The notes: generated by a model from the sequence alone, not told the origin. Numbered from the stretch's first letter, positions 21,801-35,747 are shown. The stretch: DNA of 64,000 nucleotides from Henricia sp. BOLD:AAB3569 (GCA_037783545.1 JBBELK010000066.1:186001-250000), one strand, 5' to 3'. Translations and numbers: made by a program.

Positions 21801-24800
21801 GTTTAGGGAAAACGGAGCTCGGCTGCGTGGTTATTCCCCTAACCGTGGCTGTTGGGACACCCTGCGCCGCGCTGGTGTACATTTGTACGGCCGTTGACTC
21901 ACCCCAGATTGTGACGGGAATTAGGTCAAAGTGTGTCCCAAATGCCGGCAAATTTGGAAATCAAGGAATTTTCCAACCAACTTCAAATTTTGCATGCTCC
22001 AAACTGTATATATTCCGCACTTGTCATGCAAAATTGACAGATTTTCGCTGGGAAATGACGGAGAAATTTCAGAGTTTAGGGAAAACGGAGCTCGGCTGCG
22101 TGGTTATTCCCCTAACCGTGGCTGTTGGGACACCCTGCGCCGCGCTGGTGTACATTTGTACGGCCGTTGACTCACCCCAGATTGTGTCGGGAATTACGTC
22201 AAAGTGTGTCCCAAATGCCGGCAAATTTGGAAATCAAGGAATTTTCCAACCAACTTCAAATTTTGCATGCTCCAAACTGTATATATTCCGCACTTGTCAT
22301 GCAAAATTGACAGATTTTCGCTGGAAAATGACGGAGAAATTTCAGAGTTTAGGGAAAACGGAGCTCGGCTGCGTGGTTATTCCCCTAACCGTGGCTGTTG
22401 GGACACCCTGCGCATGCGCCGCGCTGGTGTACATTTGTACGGCCGTTGACTCACCCCAGATTGTGACGGGAATTAGGTCAAAGTGTGTCCCAAATGCCGA
22501 CAAATTTGGAAATCAAGGAATTTTCCAACCAACTTCAAATTTTGCATGCTCCAAACTGTATATATTCCGCACTTGTCATGCAAAATTGACAGATTTTCGC
22601 TTGGAAATGACGGAGAAATTTCAGAGTTTAGGGAAAACGGAGCTCGGCTGCGTGGTTATTCCCCTAACCGTGGCTGTTGGGACACCCTGCGCATGCGCCG
22701 CGCTGGTGTACATTTGTACGGCCGTTGACTCACCCCATATTGTGACGAGAATTAGGTCAAAGTGTGTCCCAAATGCCGGCAAATTTGGAAATCAAGGAAT
22801 TTTCCAACCAACTTCAAATTTTGCATGCTCCAAACTGTATATATTCCGCACTTGTCATGCAAAATTAACAGATTTTCGCTGGGAAATGACGGAGAAATTT
22901 CAGAGTTTAGGGAAAACGGAGCTCGGCTGCGTGGTTATTCCCCTAACCGTGGCTGTTGGGACACCCTGCGCATGCGCCGCGCTGGTGTACATTTGTACGG
23001 CCGTTGACTCACCCCAGATTGTGACGGGAATTAGGTCAAAGTGTGTCCCAAATGCCGGCAAATTTGGAATTCAAGGAATTTTCCAACCAACTTCAAATTT
23101 TGCATGCTCCAAACTGTATATATTCCGCACTTGTCATGCAAAATTGACAGATTTTCGCTGGGAAATGACGGAGAAATTTCAGAGTTTAGGGAAAACGGAG
23201 CTCGGCTGCGTGGTTATTCCCCTAACCGTGGCTGTTGGGACACCCTGCGCCGCGCTGGTGTACATTTGTACGGCCGTTGACTCACCCCAGATTGTGACGG
23301 GAATTACGTCAAAGTGTGTCCCAAATGCCGGCAAATTTGGAAATCAAGGAATTTTCCAACCAACTTCAAATTTTGCATGCTCCAAACTGTATATATTCCG
23401 CACTTGTCATGCAAAATTGACAGATTTTCGCTGGAAAATGACGGAGAAATTTCAGAGTTTAGGGAAAACGGAGCTCGGCTGCGTGGTTATTCCCCTAACC
23501 GTGGCTGTTGGGACACCCTGCGCATGCGCCGCGCTGGTGTACATTTGTACGGCCGTTGACTCACCCCAGATTGTGACGGGAATTAGGTCAAAGTGTGTCC
23601 CAAATGCCGGCAAATTTGGAAATCAAGGAATTTTCCAACCAACTTCAAATTTTGCATGCTCCAAACTGTATATATTCCGCACTTGTCATGCAAAATTGAC
23701 AGATTTTCGCTGGGAAATGACGGAGAAATTTCAGAGTTTAGGAAAAACGGAGCTCGGCTGCGTGGTTATTCCCCTAACCGTGGCTGTTGGGACACCCTGC
23801 GCATGCGCCGCGCTGGTGTATATTTGTACGGCCGTTGACTCACCCCAGATTGTGACGGGAATTAGGTCAAAGTGTGTCCCAAATGCCGGCAAATTTGGAA
23901 ATCAAGGAATTTTCCAACCAACTTCAAATTTTGCATGCTCCAAACTATATATATTCCGCACTTGTCATGCAAAATTGACAGATTTTCGCTGGGAAATGAC
24001 GGAGACATTTCAGAGTTTAGGGAAAACGGAGCTCGGCTGCGTGGTTATTCCCCTAACCGTGGCTGTTGGGACACCCTGCGCCGCGCTGGTGTACATTTGT
24101 ACGGCCGTTGACTCACCCCAGATTGTGACGGGAATTAGGTCAAAGTGTGTCCCAAATGCCGGCAAATTTGGAAATCAAGGAATTTTCCAACCAACTTCAA
24201 ATTTTGCATGCTCCAAACTGTATATATTCCGCACTTGTCATGCAAAATTGACAGATTTTCGCTTGGAAATGACGGAGAAATTTCAGAGTTTAGGGAAAAC
24301 GGAGCTCGGCTGCGTGGTTATTCCCCTAACCGTGGCTGTTGGGACACCCTGCGCATGCGCCGCGCTGGTGTACATTTGTACGGCCGTTGACTCACCCCAG
24401 ATTGTGACGGGAATTAGGTCAAAGTGTGTCCCAAATGCCGACAAATTTGGAAATCAAGGAATTTTCCAACCAACTTCAAATTTTGCATGCTCCAAACTGT
24501 ATATATTCCGCACTTGTCATGCAAAATTGACAGATTTTCGCTTGGAAATGACGGAGAAATTTCAGAGTTTAGGGAAAACGGAGCTCGGCTGCGTGGTTAT
24601 TCCCCTAACCGTGGCTGTTGGGACACCCTGCGCATGCGCCGCGCTGGTGTACATTTGTACGGCCGTTGACTCACCCCAGATTGTGACGAGAATTAGGTCA
24701 AAGTGTGTCCCAAATGCCGGCAAATTTGGAATTCAAGGAATTTTCCAACCAACTTCAAATTTTGCATGCTCCAAACTGTATATATTCCGCACTTGTCATG

Positions 24801-26079
24801 CAAAATTGACAGATTTTCGCTGGGAAATGACGGAGAAATTTCAGAGTTTAGGGAAAACGGAGCTCGGCTGCGTGGTTATTCCCCTAACCGTGGCTGTTGG
24901 GACACCCTGCGCCGCGCTGGTGTACATTTGTACGGCCGTTGACTCACCCCAGATTGTGACGGGAATTAGGTCAAAGTGTGTCCCAAATGCCGGCAAATTT
25001 GGAAATCAAGGAATTTTCCAACCGACTTCAAATTTTGCATGCTCCAAACTGTATATATTCCGCACTTGTCATGCAAAATTGACAGATTTTCGCTGGGAAA
25101 TGACGGAGAAATTTCAGAGTTTAGGAAAAACGGAGCTCGGCTGCGTGGTTATTCCCCTAACCGTGGCTGTTGGGACACCCTGCGCATGCGCCGCGCTGGT
25201 GTATATTTGTACGGCCGTTGACTCACCCCAGATTGTGACGGGAATTAGGTCAAAGTGTGTCCCAAATGCCGGCAAATTTGGAAATCAAGGAATTTTCCAA
25301 CCAACTTCAAATTTTGCATGCTCCAAACTATATATATTCCGCACTTGTCATGCAAAATTGACAGATTTTCGCTGGGAAATGACGGAGACATTTCAGAGTT
25401 TAGGGAAAACGGAGCTCGGCTGCGTGGTTATTCCCCTAACCGTGGCTGTTGGGACACCCTGCGCCGCGCTGGTGTACATTTGTACGGCCGTTGACTCACC
25501 CCAGATTGTGACGGGAATTAGGTCAAAGTGTGTCCCAAATGCCGGCAAATTTGGAAATCAAGGAATTTTCCAACCAACTTCAAATTTTGCATGCTCCAAA
25601 CTGTATATATTCCGCACTTGTCATGCAAAATTGACAGATTTTCGCTGGGAAATGACGGAGAAATTTCAGAGTTTAGGGAAAACGGAGCTCGGCTGCGTGG
25701 TTATTCCCCTAACCGTGGCTGTTGGGACACCCTGCGCCGCGCTGGTGTACATTTGTACGGCCGTTTACTCACCCCAGATTGTGTCGGGAATTACGTCAAA
25801 GTGTGTCCCAAATGCCGGCAAATTTGGAAATCAAGGAATTTTCCAACCAACTTCAAATTTTGCATGCTCCAAACTGTATATATTCCGCACTTGTCATGCA
25901 AAATTGACAGATTTTCGCTGGAAAATGACGGAGAAATTTCAGAGTTTAGGGAAAACGGAGCTCGGCTGCGTGGTTATTCCCCTAACCGTGGCTGTTGGGA
26001 CACCCTGCGCATGCGCCGCGCTGGTGTACATTTGTACGGCCGTTGACTCACCCCAGATTGTGACGGGAATTAGGTCAAA
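18886..26079 (+). repeat. 13-unit tandem duplication (3,597 bp period)
   Basis: Units 18886-22482 and 22483-26079 agree in type position by position. The order is: GCCGAC/CTTGG/CATATTG long; TTAACAG long; GGAATTC short; K long; AGGAAAA long; ACTATATA short; CTTGG long; GCCGAC long; GGAATTC; CCGACTTC long; ACTATATA; GTGTCGG short; K long. The only clear difference I saw is GTTTACTC (G to T) in the unit at 25528. Copy B of the larger block has this set once, so the duplication in copy A came after the larger one, or copy B lost it. Confidence 0.88.
19996..20547 (+). repeat. Obligate dimer: AGGAAAA long unit + ACTATATA short unit (552 bp)
   Basis: The first member has TTTAGGAAAAACGG and GTGTATATTTG; the second has AAACTATATATA and usually GAGACATTTC. 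I find 20 of each, always adjacent and in this order, with first-member starts at 5070, 19996, 21379, 23593, 24976, 26080, 31605, 32988, 34092, 35748, 39072, 42099, 45702, 48462, 52593, 53970, 54801, 57828, 59205 and 61953. No orphan of either member was seen, so the pair moves as one block. In 54249 the second member has the K mark (CTGGAAAATG) instead of GAGACATT. Confidence 0.9.
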
Positions 26080-26631
26080 GTGTGTCCCAAATGCCGGCAA
26101 ATTTGGAAATCAAGGAATTTTCCAACCAACTTCAAATTTTGCATGCTCCAAACTGTATATATTCCGCACTTGTCATGCAAAATTGACAGATTTTCGCTGG
26201 GAAATGACGGAGAAATTTCAGAGTTTAGGAAAAACGGAGCTCGGCTGCGTGGTTATTCCCCTAACCGTGGCTGTTGGGACACCCTGCGCATGCGCCGCGC
26301 TGGTGTATATTTGTACGGCCGTTGACTCACCCCAGATTGTGACGGGAATTAGGTCAAAGTGTGTCCCAAATGCCGGCAAATTTGGAAATCAAGGAATTTT
26401 CCAACCAACTTCAAATTTTGCATGCTCCAAACTATATATATTCCGCACTTGTCATGCAAAATTGACAGATTTTCGCTGGGAAATGACGGAGACATTTCAG
26501 AGTTTAGGGAAAACGGAGCTCGGCTGCGTGGTTATTCCCCTAACCGTGGCTGTTGGGACACCCTGCGCCGCGCTGGTGTACATTTGTACGGCCGTTGACT
26601 CACCCCAGATTGTGACGGGAATTAGGTCAAA

Positions 26632-29385
26632 GTGTGTCCCAAATGCCGGCAAATTTGGAAATCAAGGAATTTTCCAACCAACTTCAAATTTTGCATGCTC
26701 CAAACTGTATATATTCCGCACTTGTCATGCAAAATTGACAGATTTTCGCTGGGAAATGACGGAGAAATTTCAGAGTTTAGGGAAAACGGAGCTCGGCTGC
26801 GTGGTTATTCCCCTAACCGTGGCTGTTGGGACACCCTGCGCCGCGCTGGTGTACATTTGTACGGCCGTTGACTCACCCCAGATTGTGACGGGAATTAGGT
26901 CAAAGTGTGTCCCAAATGCCGGCAAATTTGGAAATCAAGGAATTGTCCAACCAACTTCAAATTGTGCATGCTCCAAACTGTATATATTCCGCACTTGTCA
27001 TGCAAAATTTACAGATTTTCGCTGGGAAATGACGGAGAAATTTCAGAGTTTATGGAAAACGGGGCTCGGCTGCGTGGTTATTCCCCTAACCGTGGCTGTT
27101 GGGACACCCTGCGCATGCGCCGCGCTGGTGTACATTTGTACCGCCGTTGACTCACCCCAGATTGTGACGGGAATTAGGTCAAAGTGTGTCCCAAATGCCG
27201 GCAAATTTGGAAATCAAGGAATTTTCCAACCAACTTCAAATTTTGCATGCTCCAAACTGTATATATTCCGCACTTGTCATGCAAAATTAACAGATTTTCG
27301 CTGGGAAATGACGGAGAAATTTCAGAGTTTAGGGAAAACGGAGCTCGGCTGCGTGGTTATTCCCCTAACCGTGGCTGTTGGGACACCCTGCGCATGCGCC
27401 GCGCTGGTGTACATTTGTACGGCCGTTGACTCACCCCAGATTGTGACGGGAATTAGGTCAAAGTGTGTCCCAAATGCCGGCAAATTTGGAATTCAAGGAA
27501 TTTTCCAACCAACTTCAAATTTTGCATGCTCCAAACTGTATATATTCCGCACTTGTCATGCAAAATTGACAGATTTTCGCTGGGAAATGACGGAGAAATT
27601 TCAGAGTTTAGGGAAAACGGAGCTCGGCTGCGTGGTTATTCCACTAACCGTGGCTGTTGGGACACCCTGCGCCGCGCTGGTGTACATTTGTACGGCCGTT
27701 GACTCACCCCAGATTGTGACGGGAATTAGGTCAAAGTGTGTCCCAAATGCCGGCAAATTTGGAAATCAAGGAATTTTCCAACCAACTTCAAATTTTGCAT
27801 GCTCCAAACTGTATATATTCCGCACTTGTCATGCAAAATTGACAGATTTTCGCTGGGAAATGACGGAGACATTTCAGAGTTTAGGGAAAACGGAGCTCGG
27901 CTGCGTGGTTATTCCCCTAACCGTGGCTGTTGGGACACCCTGCGCCGCGCTGGTGTACATTTGTACGGCCGTTGACTCACCCCAGATTGTGACGGGAATT
28001 AGGTCAAAGTGTGTCCCAAATGCCGGCAAATTTGGAAATCAAGGAATTTTCCAACCAACTTCAAATTTTGCATGCTCCAAACTGTATATATTCCGCACTT
28101 GTCATGCAAAATTGACAGATTTTCGCTGGGAAATGACGGAGAAATTTCAGAGTTTAGGGAAAACGGAGCTCGGCTGCGTGGTTATTCCCCTAACCGTGGC
28201 TGTTGGGACACCCTGCGCCGCGCTGGTGTACATTTGTACGGCCGTTGACTCACCCCAGATTGTGACGGGAATTAGGTCAAAGTGTGTCCCAAATGCCGGC
28301 AAATTTGGAAATCAAGGAATTGTCCAACCAACTTCAAATTGTGCATGCTCCAAACTGTATATATTCCGCACTTGTCATGCAAAATTTACAGATTTTCGCT
28401 GGGAAATGACGGAGAAATTTCAGAGTTTATGGAAAACGGGGCTCGGCTGCGTGGTTATTCCCCTAACCGTGGCTGTTGGGACACCCTGCGCATGCGCCGC
28501 GCTGGTGTACATTTGTACCGCCGTTGACTCACCCCAGATTGTGACGGGAATTAGGTCAAAGTGTGTCCCAAATGCCGGCAAATTTGGAAATCAAGGAATT
28601 TTCCAACCAACTTCAAATTTTGCATGCTCCAAACTGTATATATTCCGCACTTGTCATGCAAAATTAACAGATTTTCGCTGGGAAATGACGGAGAAATTTC
28701 AGAGTTTAGGGAAAACGGAGCTCGGCTGCGTGGTTATTCCCCTAACCGTGGCTGTTGGGACACCCTGCGCATGCGCCGCGCTGGTGTACATTTGTACGGC
28801 CGTTGACTCACCCCAGATTGTGACGGGAATTAGGTCAAAGTGTGTCCCAAATGCCGGCAAATTTGGAATTCAAGGAATTTTCCAACCAACTTCAAATTTT
28901 GCATGCTCCAAACTGTATATATTCCGCACTTGTCATGCAAAATTGACAGATTTTCGCTGGGAAATGACGGAGAAATTTCAGAGTTTAGGGAAAACGGAGC
29001 TCGGCTGCGTGGTTATTCCACTAACCGTGGCTGTTGGGACACCCTGCGCCGCGCTGGTGTACATTTGTACGGCCGTTGACTCACCCCAGATTGTGACGGG
29101 AATTAGGTCAAAGTGTGTCCCAAATGCCGGCAAATTTGGAAATCAAGGAATTTTCCAACCAACTTCAAATTTTGCATGCTCCAAACTGTATATATTCCGC
29201 ACTTGTCATGCAAAATTGACAGATTTTCGCTGGGAAATGACGGAGACATTTCAGAGTTTAGGGAAAACGGAGCTCGGCTGCGTCGTTATTCCCCTAACCG
29301 TGGCTGTTGGGACACCCTGCGCCGCGCTGGTGTACATTTGTACGGCCGTTGACTCACCCCAGATTGTGACGGGAATTAGGTCAAA
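26632..29385 (+). repeat. 5-unit tandem duplication (1,377 bp period)
   Basis: The order plain; NC long with GAATTGTCC and TTTATGG; TTAACAG long; GGAATTC short with ATTCCACTAACC; ACATTTC short is present at 26632-28008 and again at 28009-29385. The second copy's last unit (29113) additionally carries CGTCGTT and begins copy B of the 11.6 kb block. Copy B has the first four members once (34644-35747). Confidence 0.87.
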
Positions 29386-32300
29386 GTGTGTCCCAAATGC
29401 CGGCAAATTTGGAAATCAAGGAATTTTCCAACCAACTTCAAATTTTGCATGCTCCAAACTGTATATATTCCGCACTTGTCATGCAAAATTGACAGATTTT
29501 CGCTGGGAAATGACGGAGAAATTTCAGAGTTTAGGGAAAACGGAGCTCGGCTGCGTGGTTATTCCCCTAACCGTGGCTGTTGGGACACCCTGCGCATGCG
29601 CCGCGCTGGTGTACATTTGTACGGCCGTTGACTCACCCCAGATTGTGACGGGAATTAGGTCAGTGTGTCCCAAATGCCGGCAAATTTGGAAATCAAGGAA
29701 TTTTCCAACCAACTTCAAATTTTGCATGCTCCAAACTGTATATATTCCGCACTTGTCATGCAAAATTGACAGATTTTCGCTGGGAAATGACGGAGACATT
29801 GCAGAGTTTAGGGAAAACGGAGCTCGGCTGCGTGGTTATTCCCCTAACCGTGGCTGTTGGGACACCCTGCGCCGCGCTGGTGTACATTTGTACGGCCGTT
29901 GACTCACCCCAGATTGTGACGGGATTTAGGTCAAAGTGTGTCCCAAATGCCGGCAAATTTGGAAATCAAGGAATTTTCCAACCAACTTCAAATTTTGCAT
30001 GCTCCAAACTGTATATATTCCGCACTTGTCATGCAAAATTGACAGATTTTTGCTGGGAAATGACGGAGAAATTTTTAGAGTTTAGGGAAAACGGAGCTCG
30101 GCTGCGTGGTTATTCCCCTAACCGTGGCTGTTGGGACACCCTGCGCATGCGCCGCGCTGGTGTACATTTGTACGGCCGTTGACTCACCCCAGATTGTGAC
30201 GGGAATTAGGTCAAAGTGTGTCCCAAATGCCGGCAAATTTGGAAATCAAGGAATTTTCCAACCAACTTCAAATTTTGCATGCTCCAAACTGTATATATTT
30301 CGCACTTGTCATGCAAAATTCACAGATTTTCGCTTGGAAATGACGGAGAAATTTCAGAGTTTAGGGAAAACGGAGCTCGGCTGCGTGGTTATTCCCCTAA
30401 CCGTGGCTGTTGGGACACCCTGCGCATGCGCCGCGCTGGTGTACATTTGTACGGCCGTTGACTCACCCCAGATTGTGACGGGAATTAGGTCAAAGTGTGT
30501 CCCAAATGCCGACAAATTTGGAAATCAAGGAATTTTCCAACCAACTTCAAATTTTGCATGCTCCAAACTGTATATATTCCGCACTTGTCATGCAAAATTG
30601 ACAGATTTTCGCTTGGAAATGACGGAGAAATTTCAGAGTTTAGGGAAAACGGAGCTCGGCTGCGTGGTTATTCCCCTAACCGTGGCTGTTGGGACACCCT
30701 GCGCATGCGCCGCGCTGGTGTACATTTGTACGGCCGTTGACTCACCCCATATTGTGACGAGAATTAGGTCAAAGTGTGTCCCAAATGCCGGCAAATTTGG
30801 AAATCAAGGAATTTTCCAACCAACTTCAAATTTTGCATGCTCCAAACTGTATATATTCCGCACTTGTCATGCAAAATTAACAGATTTTCGCTGGGAAATG
30901 ACGGAGAAATTTCAGAGTTTAGGGAAAACGGAGCTCGGCTGCGTGGTTATTCCCCTAACCGTGGCTGTTGGGACACCCTGCGCATGCGCCGCGCTGGTGT
31001 ACATTTGTACGGCCGTTGACTCACCCCAGATTGTGACGGGAATTAGGTCAAAGTGTGTCCCAAATGCCGGCAAATTTGGAATTCAAGGAATTTTCCAACC
31101 AACTTCAAATTTTGCATGCTCCAAACTGTATATATTCCGCACTTGTCATGCAAAATTGACAGATTTTCGCTGGGAAATGACGGAGAAATTTCAGAGTTTA
31201 GGGAAAACGGAGCTCGGCTGCGTGGTTATTCCCCTAACCGTGGCTGTTGGGACACCCTGCGCCGCGCTGGTGTACATTTGTACGGCCGTTGACTCACCCC
31301 AGATTGTGACGGGAATTACGTCAAAGTGTGTCCCAAATGCCGGCAAATTTGGAAATCAAGGAATTTTCCAACCAACTTCAAATTTTGCATGCTCCAAACT
31401 GTATATATTCCGCACTTGTCATGCAAAATTGACAGATTTTCGCTGGAAAATGACGGAGAAATTTCAGAGTTTAGGGAAAACGGAGCTCGGCTGCGTGGTT
31501 ATTCCCCTAACCGTGGCTGTTGGGACACCCTGCGCATGCGCCGCGCTGGTGTACATTTGTACGGCCGTTGACTCACCCCAGATTGTGACGGGAATTAGGT
31601 CAAAGTGTGTCCCAAATGCCGGCAAATTTGGAAATCAAGGAATTTTCCAACCAACTTCAAATTTTGCATGCTCCAAACTGTATATATTCCGCACTTGTCA
31701 TGCAAAATTGACAGATTTTCGCTGGGAAATGACGGAGAAATTTCAGAGTTTAGGAAAAACGGAGCTCGGCTGCGTGGTTATTCCCCTAACCGTGGCTGTT
31801 GGGACACCCTGCGCATGCGCCGCGCTGGTGTATATTTGTACGGCCGTTGACTCACCCCAGATTGTGACGGGAATTAGGTCAAAGTGTGTCCCAAATGCCG
31901 GCAAATTTGGAAATCAAGGAATTTTCCAACCAACTTCAAATTTTGCATGCTCCAAACTATATATATTCCGCACTTGTCATGCAAAATTGACAGATTTTCG
32001 CTGGGAAATGACGGAGACATTTCAGAGTTTAGGGAAAACGGAGCTCGGCTGCGTGGTTATTCCCCTAACCGTGGCTGTTGGGACACCCTGCGCCGCGCTG
32101 GTGTACATTTGTACGGCCGTTGACTCACCCCAGATTGTGACGGGAATTAGGTCAAAGTGTGTCCCAAATGCCGGCAAATTTGGAAATCAAGGAATTTTCC
32201 AACCAACTTCAAATTTTGCATGCTCCAAACTGTATATATTCCGCACTTGTCATGCAAAATTGACAGATTTTCGCTTGGAAATGACGGAGAAATTTCAGAG

Positions 32301-35300
32301 TTTAGGGAAAACGGAGCTCGGCTGCGTGGTTATTCCCCTAACCGTGGCTGTTGGGACACCCTGCGCATGCGCCGCGCTGGTGTACATTTGTACGGCCGTT
32401 GACTCACCCCAGATTGTGACGGGAATTAGGTCAAAGTGTGTCCCAAATGCCGACAAATTTGGAAATCAAGGAATTTTCCAACCAACTTCAAATTTTGCAT
32501 GCTCCAAACTGTATATATTCCGCACTTGTCATGCAAAATTGACAGATTTTCGCTTGGAAATGACGGAGAAATTTCAGAGTTTAGGGAAAACGGAGCTCGG
32601 CTGCGTGGTTATTCCCCTAACCGTGGCTGTTGGGACACCCTGCGCATGCGCCGCGCTGGTGTACATTTGTACGGCCGTTGACTCACCCCAGATTGTGACG
32701 AGAATTAGGTCAAAGTGTGTCCCAAATGCCGGCAAATTTGGAATTCAAGGAATTTTCCAACCAACTTCAAATTTTGCATGCTCCAAACTGTATATATTCC
32801 GCACTTGTCATGCAAAATTGACAGATTTTCGCTGGGAAATGACGGAGAAATTTCAGAGTTTAGGGAAAACGGAGCTCGGCTGCGTGGTTATTCCCCTAAC
32901 CGTGGCTGTTGGGACACCCTGCGCCGCGCTGGTGTACATTTGTACGGCCGTTGACTCACCCCAGATTGTGACGGGAATTAGGTCAAAGTGTGTCCCAAAT
33001 GCCGGCAAATTTGGAAATCAAGGAATTTTCCAACCGACTTCAAATTTTGCATGCTCCAAACTGTATATATTCCGCACTTGTCATGCAAAATTGACAGATT
33101 TTCGCTGGGAAATGACGGAGAAATTTCAGAGTTTAGGAAAAACGGAGCTCGGCTGCGTGGTTATTCCCCTAACCGTGGCTGTTGGGACACCCTGCGCATG
33201 CGCCGCGCTGGTGTATATTTGTACGGCCGTTGACTCACCCCAGATTGTGACGGGAATTAGGTCAAAGTGTGTCCCAAATGCCGGCAAATTTGGAAATCAA
33301 GGAATTTTCCAACCAACTTCAAATTTTGCATGCTCCAAACTATATATATTCCGCACTTGTCATGCAAAATTGACAGATTTTCGCTGGGAAATGACGGAGA
33401 CATTTCAGAGTTTAGGGAAAACGGAGCTCGGCTGCGTGGTTATTCCCCTAACCGTGGCTGTTGGGACACCCTGCGCCGCGCTGGTGTACATTTGTACGGC
33501 CGTTGACTCACCCCAGATTGTGACGGGAATTAGGTCAAAGTGTGTCCCAAATGCCGGCAAATTTGGAAATCAAGGAATTTTCCAACCAACTTCAAATTTT
33601 GCATGCTCCAAACTGTATATATTCCGCACTTGTCATGCAAAATTGACAGATTTTCGCTGGGAAATGACGGAGAAATTTCAGAGTTTAGGGAAAACGGAGC
33701 TCGGCTGCGTGGTTATTCCCCTAACCGTGGCTGTTGGGACACCCTGCGCCGCGCTGGTGTACATTTGTACGGCCGTTGACTCACCCCAGATTGTGTCGGG
33801 AATTACGTCAAAGTGTGTCCCAAATGCCGGCAAATTTGGAAATCAAGGAATTTTCCAACCAACTTCAAATTTTGCATGCTCCAAACTGTATATATTCCGC
33901 ACTTGTCATGCAAAATTGACAGATTTTCGCTGGAAAATGACGGAGAAATTTCAGAGTTTAGGGAAAACGGAGCTCGGCTGCGTGGTTATTCCCCTAACCG
34001 TGGCTGTTGGGACACCCTGCGCATGCGCCGCGCTGGTGTACATTTGTACGGCCGTTGACTCACCCCAGATTGTGACGGGAATTAGGTCAAAGTGTGTCCC
34101 AAATGCCGGCAAATTTGGAAATCAAGGAATTTTCCAACCAACTTCAAATTTTGCATGCTCCAAACTGTATATATTCCGCACTTGTCATGCAAAATTGACA
34201 GATTTTCGCTGGGAAATGACGGAGAAATTTCAGAGTTTAGGAAAAACGGAGCTCGGCTGCGTGGTTATTCCCCTAACCGTGGCTGTTGGGACACCCTGCG
34301 CATGCGCCGCGCTGGTGTATATTTGTACGGCCGTTGACTCACCCCAGATTGTGACGGGAATTAGGTCAAAGTGTGTCCCAAATGCCGGCAAATTTGGAAA
34401 TCAAGGAATTTTCCAACCAACTTCAAATTTTGCATGCTCCAAACTATATATATTCCGCACTTGTCATGCAAAATTGACAGATTTTCGCTGGGAAATGACG
34501 GAGACATTTCAGAGTTTAGGGAAAACGGAGCTCGGCTGCGTGGTTATTCCCCTAACCGTGGCTGTTGGGACACCCTGCGCCGCGCTGGTGTACATTTGTA
34601 CGGCCGTTGACTCACCCCAGATTGTGACGGGAATTAGGTCAAAGTGTGTCCCAAATGCCGGCAAATTTGGAAATCAAGGAATTTTCCAACCAACTTCAAA
34701 TTTTGCATGCTCCAAACTGTATATATTCCGCACTTGTCATGCAAAATTGACAGATTTTCGCTGGGAAATGACGGAGAAATTTCAGAGTTTAGGGAAAACG
34801 GAGCTCGGCTGCGTGGTTATTCCCCTAACCGTGGCTGTTGGGACACCCTGCGCCGCGCTGGTGTACATTTGTACGGCCGTTGACTCACCCCAGATTGTGA
34901 CGGGAATTAGGTCAAAGTGTGTCCCAAATGCCGGCAAATTTGGAAATCAAGGAATTGTCCAACCAACTTCAAATTGTGCATGCTCCAAACTGTATATATT
35001 CCGCACTTGTCATGCAAAATTTACAGATTTTCGCTGGGAAATGACGGAGAAATTTCAGAGTTTATGGAAAACGGGGCTCGGCTGCGTGGTTATTCCCCTA
35101 ACCGTGGCTGTTGGGACACCCTGCGCATGCGCCGCGCTGGTGTACATTTGTACCGCCGTTGACTCACCCCAGATTGTGACGGGAATTAGGTCAAAGTGTG
35201 TCCCAAATGCCGGCAAATTTGGAAATCAAGGAATTTTCCAACCAACTTCAAATTTTGCATGCTCCAAACTGTATATATTCCGCACTTGTCATGCAAAATT

Positions 35301-35747
35301 AACAGATTTTCGCTGGGAAATGACGGAGAAATTTCAGAGTTTAGGGAAAACGGAGCTCGGCTGCGTGGTTATTCCCCTAACCGTGGCTGTTGGGACACCC
35401 TGCGCATGCGCCGCGCTGGTGTACATTTGTACGGCCGTTGACTCACCCCAGATTGTGACGGGAATTAGGTCAAAGTGTGTCCCAAATGCCGGCAAATTTG
35501 GAATTCAAGGAATTTTCCAACCAACTTCAAATTTTGCATGCTCCAAACTGTATATATTCCGCACTTGTCATGCAAAATTGACAGATTTTCGCTGGGAAAT
35601 GACGGAGAAATTTCAGAGTTTAGGGAAAACGGAGCTCGGCTGCGTGGTTATTCCACTAACCGTGGCTGTTGGGACACCCTGCGCCGCGCTGGTGTACATG
35701 TGTACGGCCGTTGACTCACCCCAGATTGTGACGGGAATTAGGTCAAA
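29113..35747 (+). repeat. Large duplication, copy B (shorter)
   Basis: Units 29113-33813 correspond one to one with 17504-22204 (offset 11,609 bp). Units 34092-35475 correspond with 26080-27463 (offset 8,012 bp). The difference, 3,597 bp, is exactly the 13-unit block that is double in copy A. The unit at 35475 has a private TACATGTGT. After 35748 the order departs from copy A (an AGGAAAAACGG unit replaces the ACATTTC unit seen at 27736). Confidence 0.88.

Larger units (their letters stand above)
17504..29112 (+). repeat. Large duplication, copy A (11,609 bp, 42 units)
   Basis: From the ACATTTC/CGTCGTT unit at 17504, the unit order and rare private marks recur at an offset of 11,609 bp. Marks include CATTGCAG and GGGATTTAGG (unit 18054), TTTTTGCTGG plus a 1-bp gain in AAATTTTTAGAG (unit 18327), and ATATTTCGC with AAATTCACAG (unit 18607). 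The 42 units comprise 24 long and 18 short, less 2 bp plus 1 bp. Inside lies a 13-unit tandem duplication (18886-26079) that copy B lacks. Near-identity, including private changes, means the event is recent or an assembly duplication. Confidence 0.88.
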
